64,000 nucleotides of DNA, taken from the NCBI GenBank assembly GCA_030549205.1, contig JAUKTV010000001.1, positions 1,178,001-1,242,000 on the forward strand, read 5' to 3'. Shown here piece after piece: positions 1 to 13,025 of the stretch (position 1 is the first letter of the stretch; every line of letters starts with the position of its first letter). The position numbers and the translations under genes are program-made. This DNA is from Apiosordaria backusii. Its lineage: Eukaryota > Ascomycota > Sordariomycetes > Sordariales > Lasiosphaeriaceae. The notes under the pieces were generated by a model. It made no database searches and had not been told where the DNA came from. It was given only the letters and a program-made list of their open reading frames with translations.

Positions 1-330
1 CTATCCGTCTCTCTGCCATTCGATTGTCGATATTTCTCCACGTTTTGAGCTTGTTACGGAGAGCTGCAAATCTGGTGGAGTTTTTGAATCTCTGTGCTCC
101 GTGTCCGTGCCTTTAGTGGGGACTCCGCAAGTTCCCAAGAGGCCCGAGGACTGTGGATTCATATTTTTCGTCGGGTTTCAGCTAAACTCGTTCGATCAGT
201 GAGGCCACAACGCTTCGTGGTGCCATGTGGGACGACTTTTGCAAAATTGAGCATAGGAGGAAGAGCAAAATGGCACAACCGGCAGTCATAAAGAGTTTCG
301 TGCTTGTGGGTTAGGGTGTTTGCTACGAAT

Positions 331-345
331 CTCTCTCTCTCTCTC
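331..345. repeat. CT dinucleotide microsatellite
   Basis: A run of CT dinucleotides (about 7 copies). Pyrimidine tracts like this are common near fungal promoters, but no gene is attached to it in this window. Confidence 0.7.
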
Positions 346-3300
346 GGCAGCAAGTGGTCGGCTAGCCAGAGAAGGGAATCCACCCGTCACTGCTGTTAAA
401 GATTGGGGATTTGGGGGTTATCTCCTGCCAGGAGAGCAAAGAAGCAGCCAAGTCGAAGCTAAACCTCAGAAGTCATCGACGATGCAACATGATGTTGAAA
501 TCACTAATCCCCACATTGCATGCAACTTGGGAATCTCTGGTCCCGAAATTGAAGATTATGGAAGGAGTCACTGCCGACTTGATTTGTTGATCAAGAAAAA
601 AGTCCCCTGATGACGAGCGTGGGATGGTGTTTGTTTTGTCAGCGGGAGCAAGAAAGGAAAGATAGGGTTCCCGCTAGCGGCAAGCTCTGGCGATTCGTCC
701 ACCACTCATGACCCTGATGGGAATCATGGGATAGGGTTTCAATCGGCTTTTGCTCCTTTTACTCATCTCAAATTCTCATATCACCGACGACCCTCTCAAG
801 GTCTGCGGTTGCAATCACGGATATTGTCATCCACACCATGTCGATACACCTTCTCCTGATGCCTCGGCCGGAATCGCTGCTCGGATATCGTCATGGCCAT
901 CAATGAAGGTGTTTTTCCGATCAAGAGCATCAGCATCCCTCATCTCTTCTGGCGATATCGGACACGGGCAATATCAGAATGGCTGTATCACAACAGCCAA
1001 CTGATACGCAACACTACAGAACTGGAGGCATACACAGTAGCTGGGGAAGAACCACAGCTGCAGTTCGGCTCAAGATGGTGTCGATATTGTTTCAATACAC
1101 CCACAAACTTCATGCTCAACGAAAGATAAAGAGGGGGCGTGTGCAGGTAGGATTCCATTACAGCTGTATGCTCTGGCGATCGCTGGCAGCTTTTGGAAAC
1201 GGGACACAACAATGACGGACTTGCAGCCATCGCAGGTCTCTCTCTTGCAGCAGCAATGAGCAGGTTTTTTCTTCTTTCCTCCTTTGGGCCATGATGATCT
1301 GATGGCTGAGGTTCAGCACCGACAGCCGGCTTGTCATCGTCGGTGGCTGCGGTGCTGGGCAAGCAGTTTAAGGCCGGAAGAAGCAGTCATCGCCAGGTCC
1401 CACTATCTTGTATCGTTGCCCTCCTCCATCTTGATCTGAGACATTTTAGCAGCCAGCAAATCCAGCCGGAGGACACGGCATTTTCTTAGCCAGCTGAAAG
1501 CGCTTGCGGGCAGCCACCGACGCGGAGAATAGTCTCGATTTGAACAAAAGGTGCTGATGCATATCTGATACATACAGCTTATGCCGCCCCCCAACCTCCC
1601 AACAAGAACAAATCAAGGCATGACCGAACCAGAAAATTTGGATCAGAAAATTGTTTTTCTTCGTCTTTCTCTGCAGTAGTGTCGTGCCTCTGCACGATGC
1701 CAGCATCGCGGCCGAATCACGGCCGACGAGGCTGATGTAGATCGCATGTTCAACCCCCGCAGATTCGGGCAGTCGCCGAACGCCATGGCCGCTTTTGCTA
1801 AAGTTCACTAAACCCAGCCTGGCGATAGCCATCATCGACTCTTTCCAGATCGAGAATGAGAGTGACATGGGTCAGGGGGTGTTCAACTCACCACTGCCGA
1901 GCCATCACCGACTTTGTTCGGTGGTGTGTCATTTTGACGACTCACAGGTCACAAGCACCTGCTGTTAGCTGCTGGAGGAAATCCTTGCTAGTGATCGTGA
2001 TCGTTGCGTGCTTTTCTTGCTGGCGTGGTGTTGATGTCTCTGTGCTAGCGTTGGCGCGGGGCTTCGTCGTCGACGTCGTCAGTCAGTGGCTATGGTGCAC
2101 TAGTGTATTTGCTGGTGGTGGTGGTGTGGTGTCAGTGAAATCTGGCAGGCAGTCACTGCTTCTCAGTTTGGATATCAAAATTTCGGTCAAGTCAGCCGGA
2201 TCAACTTCGGTGTAGGACCAATCATGTCTCACAAAACAGGAGCCCGGGCAAATCACCAAGTGCTGAGCTGAGACTGTGAGGATCACGAGTTGGTGGATTT
2301 TTGCTCATGAAACTTTTGTGATCTATCATATTTGGGGACTTTGACCCCAAGACTCACAATGCTCATCAGACATCATGAAGAACCGGGGTGCTGGAGAAAA
2401 TAAGCTGAGAGGCGCGTGTTGGTCGTTGTTGTTCCGAATCCTCGGGACAAACAAATCTGACAGTGTTGACAATGCTCCTGACACGAAGAGTAAGAATATG
2501 TCCAAACACAGACAATGATCCGCCTGCAGCCTCTCGGGTTGCTAGGCAGAGGATTCGATAAAGATTTGAGATTTCAGATTTTCAGACGGGGAAGCACAAG
2601 CCATCAAGCCTTCAAGCCTCCTCGAAAAGATTTTTTTCGACGACGCCGTTGTGCGGCGTAGCGTTGTCGTTGTCGCCCTGTGAGTGACGGACAGCGTTGA
2701 AAAAAAAAAAAGAAAACAATTTCAGCAGGCGTGGGCGTATCATGGCCTGAAAGCGGCGGCCGTCTTGAGATTTTCCTCAACAGGAACAGTCTCGTGAGTC
2801 TGTGCACTGACATCGCCGACCTTTCCCTGATCTTCAGATACCGGTACCGTGTGAATCTCAAATGGAAATCGTGGTTGTGGCTTTCTCAACAGGGTCAGGC
2901 CAGCAGGGTGTGTGTTCAACATCCCCCCTTTCGGTCTGTGAACCCCTGAGCCCGGTTGGCGACTCACCCGGTCCGAGTTTGGAAAATCTTCTAGGTTAGA
3001 CCAGAGGGCGTGCAATTAGAAAGCTGTGATTTTCTCTTGTTTGTCTTGTTCAGTATCATCGGCCTGTTCATCACTCAGCCCGTTGAAACTCGGGAGATTT
3101 CGCTGAATTATGAGTAGAAAAAATTCTCTTCAATGTTCAATTTTAGCCATTCCTTCGTTATGCCCTTTCTACTCGCAATTGAGCTCCTCATTGGCTGGCA
3201 TCTTCACTGACCAAATTCAGCAGACCAAACAAGCTGGCCAGACCTCACTTCGTCCCCTGAGCTTATTAAAACCACCTGCAGGAAGCATGCAGGCCCGCCC

Positions 3301-4897
3301 GGACGCCTGCAACCTCACAACTAGCCTTGGTAGAGATCTCACCACTGGAATTCCATGAAACACACTCCTCGGCCGCCCTGGTTATGAGAGAAGCGCTGGC
3401 CTGGGTTGGCAGGCTGGGCTAGCTGTTGCTGAAGAGGCCACATCGAGGCCAAGATTTCAGATGAACGAAAAAAAATTCTGTCTTCAACAACACCGGACAA
3501 ACAAACATGGCTGCCTCGAGAATGACCGGCCCTGCCGCCTGTCTCTTGTTCGTTTCTGCGTATCCCATCTGCTCAAATCTGTCTTGTATGTTCCTCATGC
3601 CCGTTCAAACATGTAGGAACCTCAGGACGCAATAACAAGATAGAGTAGCCGTGCGTTTTGCCTGATTAATCGAGGTGCATATCCAAATGCTTCACGAGGG
3701 TGGCATTATACCAGTGTTGCCCCCCTTGATTGCCGCCAAACGGTGTCGTATAGGCTTGTCAACGAACCATTCCTAATTTGCCCCTGCTTCTTCCCTTTCC
3801 TATTCAAAGTTTTCCGGATGGCGGCAAGGTCAAAAGCACACACCGTAGCACACTCCAGCAGACCGTGCATTTCGAGATTTGAGTTTTGGCCCCTGGCATG
3901 GAGGTTAGATAGCGTTGCATCCCTTGGTTGAGCTGGCGCCTTTCGCCGATCTGGTTGGTTCAAGCTGAAGTCGGGAATCACTGAACATCCTTCATTGGCT
4001 GGGCGGTGCTGGGCGGGGCGCAAAAGCGGCAGAGCCCGTGCTATCTTGACCAGGGGCATTTGCGCTAACTTCAAGGTTGGAAGGAATGACGACAGGGTCC
4101 AAAAATTTCCATTTCCTCGTCAACGAACTGGCCAGGCAAAAGAAAACGAGATCGATGATTGCGGCGCTCAAGCGAGAAAACAACTTCTCAACAGCCGAGA
4201 TCCCTCATAAACAAGATGTGTTGATCCAACGGAGTGTTTCTAACAATGCTCCGTAAAAGACACGCCCTCACCAACTGCTCGTTAGCCAAGGCACCTCATG
4301 TCACTGGATGTGCTTATGAGGCAATCGCCCGCCAGAAGCATGCCAGAGACCGCCCACTTGGCGTCAAGGCACAGGTCAGAAAATTGCAGTGTTGTATCCC
4401 ATTCTCGATGAGGCTCAAGGACACAACCGTTTTTGACGACATTGAACAACGGATGCAAACCCCTGATCTTTTGCCGTTGTTCCCTTTTTTCTTTTTCTGT
4501 CCAAGTTCAATAGCCTTGATGCCAAGCTTCACAATGTCAACGTTCCAAGGAGCAAGGGGATTTTCGATTTCTGCTCGACACTCCCGTGACACCTCAGCTT
4601 TCCAGTGCTTCCCTCCACCAACAACCCTGGCCCTCCGCATTTTTGGTGGAGTTTTGTCAGAAAGGCCCCACACGGAGCAACAAATCAACCCCGGTCATTG
4701 GCTGCCTTGTGGGTCTTCCCCGCAATTTAGCAAATGCATGTTGAACAGAATCAGGAAAGGCCTCATTTTTTGTCATTTTTGCGCTGGTCTGCTCGCTCTT
4801 GGCTCTCACTGGAACCAAAGCCAAGTTTTTTTCTTTGGAACTGATGAGAGAGGTTTCGGTCCACCTACCGATCCCGAACTCGAGAGTACGCTATCAC

Positions 4898-4925
4898 TTT
4901 TTTTTTTTTTTAAAAAAAAAAAAAA
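4898..4925. repeat. T14/A14 perfect palindrome
   Basis: Fourteen T are followed directly by fourteen A, a 28-bp perfect inverted repeat with no loop. It could form a weak hairpin, or be a remnant of a poly-A-tailed insertion or an assembly join. It lies inside a chance open frame on the plus strand. Confidence 0.8.
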
Positions 4926-7900
4926 GAAACGAATAATGCAACCATCCCGACACATTCGGCCGGCAAGGCGAGTCTTCGGTGAAGGGTTCACCAGCTGTCC
5001 GTTATGTCGTCGGTGATGGCGGAAGGCTTGATGATGCTCCCGTGGCTTCGGGCACGGGAACTCAAAGCCTCCAGGAGGACGTGATTAGAACAAACCACTT
5101 TCCGTGATCTGTGGTGCCATCTCGTTGGGACGACGTGACCCGTCCAGCCACAGCCAGTAGCGTCCAATTCTCTGGGACATCAAGGACACCAAGCTGACAA
5201 TTGTCACCTCAGGATCCCAGACACGCCAGCCAGAAGTTCCAGGAACTGATGCAAGATCAACAGCAAACGAACAAAGCGGAACAACACAGGACCGAGTAAC
5301 CTGCCTTGTCCCTGCGCCTGCATCGTTGCCGTCTCCGTGCTGTGTCCACCGAAAGGTCCGGTCCGGGTGGGGATCTCTGCTCGGGATGAAACCGAGGCTC
5401 TCACCACCAAACCGCGGGGTAGCAACCGGCCATCGCCAGGTCTTAGCAAACTAGCCGTTTTCAAGCTCCGGAGCACGAAGCAAAAGCTGGGCAATATCAC
5501 CATCTTCTCGTCTGTTGATGATACAATTTCACCACTCTCAAGAGGCTCACACTAAGCAGCAAACACACACGGCATGACCGTGAACCGTTGCATCGAAACA
5601 GCGCCACACAGTCGCCAACTTGGCGATCCATCCAGATACCCCGCTTTCTTCCTCTTTGCTCACCAGCCTCTCACCTGCTGTCCCTGATGTTGATCAGTAC
5701 GACGCCAACGACACCAGCCTGCCGGGCGAAACACCACGCCCCTCCTTGTTTGTATTCACACTTCCATATCAAGGTCTATCGACAGGCAAAGAGACGCTAC
5801 TGCGCAAAGGGCCACGAGGACACCCTCAAGGGGACCGGATGCTCCTACACTAGCCAAAACTTTTCGTAATCGGCTTTTCATGCCCAGGAATGTGATGGAT
5901 GGTCTAGATGGAGGTCTCCTCCCGCCACTCTGGCACCAGCTTCGAAGTCGTGCTAGCTTCGTTCTCCTTTTTTTTATTGTTGCGGTCACTGTCTCGGACT
6001 TTGGTATTTCACCGAGGATTTCATCACATACTCCGCCAAAGGCTGAACGCAAGGCGCGAAGGATCGCAAGTTTCGCAAGCCATCCCATTCCCAACATCCA
6101 CTTGACCGGGCCCACGCTAGTGAGAAGCAAGGAGCAGCAACGGTACCAACGGTTGCTGATGAATGGATTTGGAAAGAAATCCAAAACCGCTCACTAAACT
6201 AGACTTGGCGTTAGCGCGAACGATGAAAAGCACATGGCATGCCGCATGATTTTCAACAAAGGTGCGAGTAAATGCAAACGTGGGCATCAATCTCCACTGT
6301 TGCTGAAGAAGAACAAGGAGAGGGATACGCTTGTGCCTTGCGCTGTGGCGAAACAATATTTTCTAGCCTGGTGTGAAATCTGATGCAGGTTGCACAGTGC
6401 AAGCGCATGGGTTATGGGGTTGGAAAGCCGTTATCTTTCAAATCTGAGATATCATATCTTTTTCGGGAACGGTTATCACGCAAGCGGCCGTTCCGAAGGA
6501 ACACGTCCTCTCTCGGATAAGGACGAACGAGCGGAGCGCTCACAAGTTGAAGGGACTCGTCAGACGGAGACAATGTTTCGAGTCAGCTTGAAACAGATTA
6601 TGCTGATAACGACTTTTCGGAGGGGTTTGATATCATGACCCTCGTCTCACTTGACTGGATCACACTAGCGATGCTGCATACGAGGCCGGTAACAACAACA
6701 ACTTGGGATGGGGAGACAGACAAACAAGTTCAAGAAAAATCCTCCGATAATGCTGTCTCACATGATACGCCATCACTGCTACCAACCTAGCTTCAAGGTC
6801 CAAATCCCCCTCTTGGCGGTGCGCAAAAAATATGACAAGTGAAATTTGCGGCAGGCAATATAGGCCATACATAACACACCTCGTAATATATCACTGCTGC
6901 TGTAAGGTACTCGCATCGTCCTGGCTGGCATGGCTTGGAGGGTGGCCATCAGTGGGGGGTAAGTTGTAGTGTAGTGCTTCGGCTGCGCTTAGCTATCAAA
7001 CTGCATGAAGACGTCTTTTACTGCGATATGTAGGGACTTGAGGGATTACTATGGGATTTTGGGGGGTTTGGATCGCTCGACTTGGTTGTTGTTGGTGGTG
7101 TTGGCGATGATGGTGATGGTGTGTTGGGTGGGTTGGAAACGAGACGTGAAAACCGGCAGTCAGTTGTGGATTTTTTACCACCTGCCAACTTGATTTGTGA
7201 AAGGGAGCTGGTTCTACCAATCACAGCTGTTGTAAAATGTGGTAGTGAGAAGGGCACCTCACTGTTTGAGCAGGTCACAGTTTCTTCTCATCAACCTGTT
7301 AGAAGTACGCGGACATCAACATCATTACGCAGCAGTTCATGCTGGTTGACTTCATCGTTCTTTGGTAAATGGCAAGTCAAGGTAGCGTTCAAAATGCCAT
7401 GCTACTTGAACTTTCTCTTTCTTCACCTTCCACTGCCTATCTTCTGATGAACCTGCTTTCGGACTGTGTCACAAGCCCGAAGTCTGGCATTTACTGCGCG
7501 CGGGATGGTAGCAATGAACGGGAAATGGGTGGGTGGTAACTGCATCGACGACGACGAACACTATTGGGAATCTATTGCGTACTGCTCACTCTCACTCAGT
7601 CATTCACCAGTCAGTCACTCGGGCTGACGCAACAAGCAAAGGGCAGTATGTACTCGGGATTCCTGAATAGGACTGGTGCTGGATTGTGTGTGAGAAGGCA
7701 AGAAGGAAAAGGGCGCGGGTTACCTGCAGGACCGAGCCATTCCCCACACCACTATTCTTTGGGAACACAAGGAAAGGTCGACGATGACATTGGCTTGCCC
7801 CGCATTTTTCGACGCTGCAACCACCACGACGCCAACGCCCACGGCCACCACCCCAAGGCACAGCAGACACACACAAAGGCTAGGCGGACAGAGGAAGAGG

Positions 7901-8412
7901 CATACAGAGGGAGCGGAGGTAGATCTGTAGTCCAATGTCACCATCACCGTCACCGTGCATCCACTTCCACATCCCACGCCTCCTCCTTCTCGTACATACA
8001 CAAGAGAAAAGAGGGCAACCACTCGGGCGATTTTCTTTTCTTTGCTGCCCACACTGTATGGCTTCGGACAAAGGCTGTGTGATCCCAAACATGGCAAAAC
8101 GTGGGGATGGGCTGGGGCTGGCTGAGACTTGGAGTCGTTTTCGACGACACCCTGCATTAACAGCTGACTTTTGACCATTGCTTCTGTCAGCAAAATGTCG
8201 AAGGCTGTTGCTGTTGCGTTGTTGCTGACTGCTTGCATTGTTCTCCCTACTGTGATCAAGTATGGAACCCTACCCAATGTTCCTTTCCAACCCAACCCAT
8301 TTGTTACACTTGAAGCTGCTTAAGATTCTCATGTAAGCCCACCGGAGATATTCAGATATTCAAGATGGCCTGTCAAACCTGAATCTCATGTATGTACGGG
8401 GGAGGCAAACAC

Positions 8413-8435
8413 AACCACCACCACCACCACCATCA
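8413..8435. repeat. ACC/CAC trinucleotide microsatellite
   Basis: Short ACC-type trinucleotide run ending in CATCACC. No coding frame around it is supported. Confidence 0.7.
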
Positions 8436-10369
8436 CCCCCTTTGATCAATGAACAAAAATTGCCAAGGTGTTAACACACCTCATGAGGTTGCAATCGCGC
8501 ATGCACAAGCAGGGAGGGAAGCAAAGGGAAGCAATGTATTGGATAGGAGGGTCGTGCATGGGGATGGCGTGCATACATACACTCCTGCTACGCCTAGCTT
8601 GCCGTGCTTGCTAAATGGATCCTTTTCCCTGCCCACACACCACCACCATCTCCCCCTTTTTTGCGGTTGGAGTGGTTGCTGTGGTGCTGTTGTGGTTCGT
8701 TCCCCAGGTTCGTGGCTGCCGGAAGGGGCGAGGGTGGTTCAAGTTACCTTATGAGAGGAGGGAGGGAAGACCGGGAGGGCCGGAGGCAATAATGAAATGA
8801 GCTTTGCACGCTCTGCTACCCTGATCGACATGAACCGGGCTTTTTTGTTGTCAAGTGCCGTGGTGATCTTGTGAGAGTAGATGAATAGGAGATTTTGGAG
8901 ATGTGGGTGTTGATCTTGGGGGATGGGTTGGTGTAGGGAATTTGGCCACTGTGGTGTGGTTAGGTGAGTTCACAATATCTTTCGTCTTCGGCTTGACGTG
9001 GTGCTGATACTCTGCCCAGTAGATCTTAGCAAATCTTGAGCACATAGTAACCAGCTTCCCGCTGCTCAACTCAACCCAGGCCACGTCGTTTCCTCCTGAA
9101 CGGGAGAGTTGGAGCCCTCAGACTCAAGTTGCCTCCTGATACCTCCTGGAGCAATCCCGGAGAAAACAACCCGGGAACCCACAGACAGGCCATCTCTGCA
9201 ACCACCTCGAGCTCGAGCTCACTTTACACCTCACACCTCACCTTAGTCACGACTACCTTACCTGAGCAGTGTCAACACAAAAAAGAAGGCATCACGCTAG
9301 GAGCTACCCAGCACTTCACCCCTCTGATTGGCCCACCGCTTCAAGATCTTGAGATTTCCTCTAGCCGCCCCGGAGATGAGACCTGGTAAATGGAGGTGTG
9401 AAGGGTCTGTCAGGTGAGCCCGAGTTATCTCCTTGATATCCTCTTTCGAGTGTGTGTGGGAAGAGTGGGAAGGAAGTGAGAGAGTGAGACATCAACCACG
9501 CGGCCTCTTTTCACGATCATCTCGCCTCCATCCATTTACACAGTACGAACTCCCTTCTCTTGTCCTGTCTTTCTCATCTTCATACGGGCTGGGAGGGTGT
9601 CTAAGAGGCCACGTTATCGCCACCCTTCTCCTCGCTCTCTCCCCTTCCAAGACGTTGATCACTCACTTCACCTCGCCTCCACCAGTCCCCTGCTATTCTG
9701 CCATGTGAAATCTGAACACAAAGAACCGTTGAGAAGATGCACAGACATCACCTTCTGACAAGAACATGACATGATAAATACGAACATGATCAAGGTCAGA
9801 GCCAAACCGACAAAGACAAGCGGGAAAAAAAGTGACTGATCACCCTCATCCTCTCTATACACTCAGCCACTACTGCACCTATCCGACTGAGTTTTGCCCC
9901 CGTGGCCGCAGAATCTGGACCGGGACGGGACGCCAGCACGCACGCCCACACGCACGCATGTCCTAACCCTAGCTCCAGGCGGGCAGTGGGCAGCTCTCCA
10001 TCCTGTCAGGCACCTTGTCCTGTTGGTTCGCGGAACACTTTTACTTGCTGGTCTCACAGTAGTCTCGGTCTCAGCTGTGTGATACTGAGATAGCCAAGTC
10101 CAACCACCAGGCAGTTCAAAAAGTGAAAACTGACAGAGCTAAGAAAAGAAAATGACTGATCGTCAGGTCCAAACCTTTTGTCATTGTCATTGTCAAAGAC
10201 CGTGAGGCCACGCGCGCCGCCAGCCGCACGCGTGATTCATATTGTATCGGGTTGGTTATGTCTCTCGTTTATGCTTGGGACTTTGCATGGGGCCTGAGGA
10301 TGTGTGTGGGCGTGCCGTGTTTCTCCCTGCCTTTTTTTTCTTTTTTTTTTTTCGCTTGGTGTTGTTTGG

Positions 10370-10409
10370 AGCTGTGCAGCTGTGCAGCTGTGGAGCTGTG
10401 GAGCTGTGT
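10370..10409. repeat. 8-bp tandem repeat (AGCTGTGC/G), five copies
   Basis: Five head-to-tail copies of an 8-bp unit, two ending in C, two in G and one in T. The first junctions create CAGCTG E-box-like palindromes. It follows a poly-T tract at 10331-10352. Its role is unknown. Confidence 0.8.
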
Positions 10410-13025
10410 GTGTGCAGGTCGGATATGTATAGGTATGTATGTCTCAGAAAAATTGAACGGTTTGGAGAAGCCCAGTGGGATGATTTTACTTGGAAAAAGC
10501 AATGCATATGTGAGAAAATATGACAGACAAGACAAACACACGCAAGCAGTGTCTGAGCGCAAAGGAGCTAGAATGTTTCTATTCTCATCAGCTACATAAA
10601 TCTCGGTTCAGATTTCTGCTTTGGCACGTGTATGTGTAAAGGGATGCCATGTGGGTTGTTTGGTGGCTGGCTGGGAGAGGGTTGGCAAAGTCAGAGCTGA
10701 ACTTGAGTTGCAAGAGCACAATGAGTGGATGGCAGTGAATGGGGCGGGAAGTTCCCTTTGGTGATAACATCATGCCATTTTTCTTTTGTTGCTTTTGGCA
10801 AAACAGAAAAAGAGCGGAGGGTGCCGTAGTGGGGGTCAGTTTATACACCCTTATGATACTACACTACATACATAGGGATAGATAGAATACAAACTTTGAC
10901 GCCACCGACCACACTATGGCTGCTGTAGTGAGCGGAACCGGCACCCACCATTACAATACACGGTTTACAGCTGGATCGGACAACACTCGGGACATGGCAA
11001 CTTGCATGATAAAAACACAAAAAAGCTAAGGGCGTGTTTATCCGCTTTAGACGTGGGTTGGAAAGAAAATGGTGGTCGGTATTGCCATCGGCTGTGTTTC
11101 ACTGGCTGGGCGATAGGGGCGAGAAAATCACACGCATGCGGATAGCCGATGGGGATGCGATGCAGAGAGGAAAAGGGAAGGCTTGCTTTTGACACGCAGA
11201 CGGAAGGGAAAAGGGAGGAGGCAGGAAGGTAGCTAGGCAGGCGGCAGGATGGCTTGTGGATGGGGTGTGTTGTGTTACGGTTGCTGCTGCGTTGATGATC
11301 ACAGGTGGTGTTTACCTGTCTAATCACTTGATGTCATAGGGTGGGTGATATTGATTCAATGGATAGAGGGACGGACGGACTCAACTCGGCCATAAACAAA
11401 GGCGAAATAACCATGTGCATGTTGAGATATCAGTTTTGTTTTACATTGTTCGCCTGGGTTGCCTTGCTCGTATTGCACTTGTCTACCGGTACTGTCACGG
11501 TGACCATGGCTGTGACCTGACATGTCTCTGTTTCTCGCTTGTGTTTATTGTTTGCCCTTTCAAGTTGAACCCGGGACGCGCACCAAAACGCAAGTGATCA
11601 CACTCAAAACATGGTTTCTTCTTTCTGTTGCTTCTTTTGCCTTCTCCCCGAGTGTAATTCGTGATACCGAGAGGGGTGTATACCGCTCCAGACCGAAACA
11701 AACCGAGCCGAACAAACTGAGTGAGACAGAGACAAAGTGACACTGGCATACTGGTTACAATGACTTGAACACACAGAGCACGGCAGGCTTGACAGGCCTT
11801 GTCAGATAGAAAATTGTGAGACAATGGGTCTTGGTACGGGGTCACCGAGGTTCTGTTGGGAAAGGGGGTGTCTGTTGAGAAAGTCTGGTGATAGCAGCAT
11901 CTCCTCGGCCGAGCTGTTTGTTGCTTCCAAATGGTCTAGAAGCTACCTGGATGCCGGCCTATTGGCGCCGGTTGTAGGGCCATGGAAGTCCGGAAATGAG
12001 GAGAGCTGAACACAGGGCGGCGATGTTACGGACGTTTGCTCTCGGGAGGGCTGTAACTGTTCTAGAACTCGGATCCCTTTCCAGCCTCCGGTGCCCGAAG
12101 CCAAGTGAAAGTTCAGTGGCCGGTTTGCCATCGAGTTGTTATGGGGCCGTCTGTTTACTACCACTGAAGGTGATGTTGCTGCTGGCACTATTACCTCTAG
12201 ATGAGGACAGATGGGAGACATAGATATACAGTCTTTGTAATCCTTACCAGTCTGAGGAAGATGTCTCCATGCTTGATCATCCTTCAAGCACAGCCGTATT
12301 CGTGGCTTGCTCTTTGATGCTACCTGGACACTTCTCCTGGATATACACCATAATCCGTCATATGAGACGCACAAGAATAGAAATATATACCTAGTTAATA
12401 AGTGACACGCTGCAATGAACGTCTGCCCAAGTCAAAGCATGTAGCTTGTGATCATGCTCACATAGATATGCAAGGAGCTGAGTGTCACAAACCACTTACA
12501 TGAGGAGAGAGGCCGTGAGAGAAGATGGAATGATGGTTGTTTTCGGTTCAACTTCATCAGATGGTCGATGTGTATGCTGCGGTTCATTTGACCCAGTGAC
12601 GGTCATGATAGGTATCAGACTGAATCCAAGTCCAAGTTTAACTTGCTTACTTACTGAGGTAGATATGAGTCTGCTATGGTTGCTCACTCAGTGCTGAGTC
12701 CAAGAGCCAGATAGCTGAATCGACGACAGTTGAAGAACGGACAACTGCCCATCCTACCTGAGTCTATATGTTTGCCAACTCATCCCCTGAGCATAGACTG
12801 CCTCGGCATGGAAAGCACACCGAAAGAAAGAACAGATTGATCCAGGAAACTCTTGTCATATTGGTCCAGTTTAAGCCCTTAGATCCTGCCGTACTACCTT
12901 ATCTTTGTGAGCAACATAACAGACATTGCTCCTAATAAAAGACACAATAGTCTACTCAGTACCCATCCATATCCTGCTCCAAACGCCAAAATATTACCAG
13001 AAAATTCCAAAAAACAACCAACAGC

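Larger units (their letters stand above)
1..13025. other. Gene-poor region with simple repeats
   Basis: I recognise no protein-coding gene here. The open frames are short (mostly under 190 codons), overlap on both strands, show no family motif, and cannot be joined by good splice signals into a recognisable protein. The sequence is mixed in composition, with CT, CA/CAC, poly-T and GGT/GAT simple repeats, and it is not stop-riddled and AT-rich like the transposon at 21-25 kb. The esterase at the right border is transcribed away from the region's far end, so its 3' end faces this region. The stretch could hold a long regulatory region or long 5' leader for a gene left of the window, or non-coding RNAs. 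That is inference; nothing in the sequence proves it. Confidence 0.6.

Noticed and set aside
4234..5016. 260-codon plus-strand open frame
   Set aside because: It opens on GTG, runs through the T14/A14 tract (giving a Phe run then a Lys run) and shows no family motif.
7564..8295. Overlapping plus (172 codons) and minus (191 codons) frames
   Set aside because: Low-complexity His/Ser or Val/Gly-rich products on opposite strands, no domain and no splice partners.
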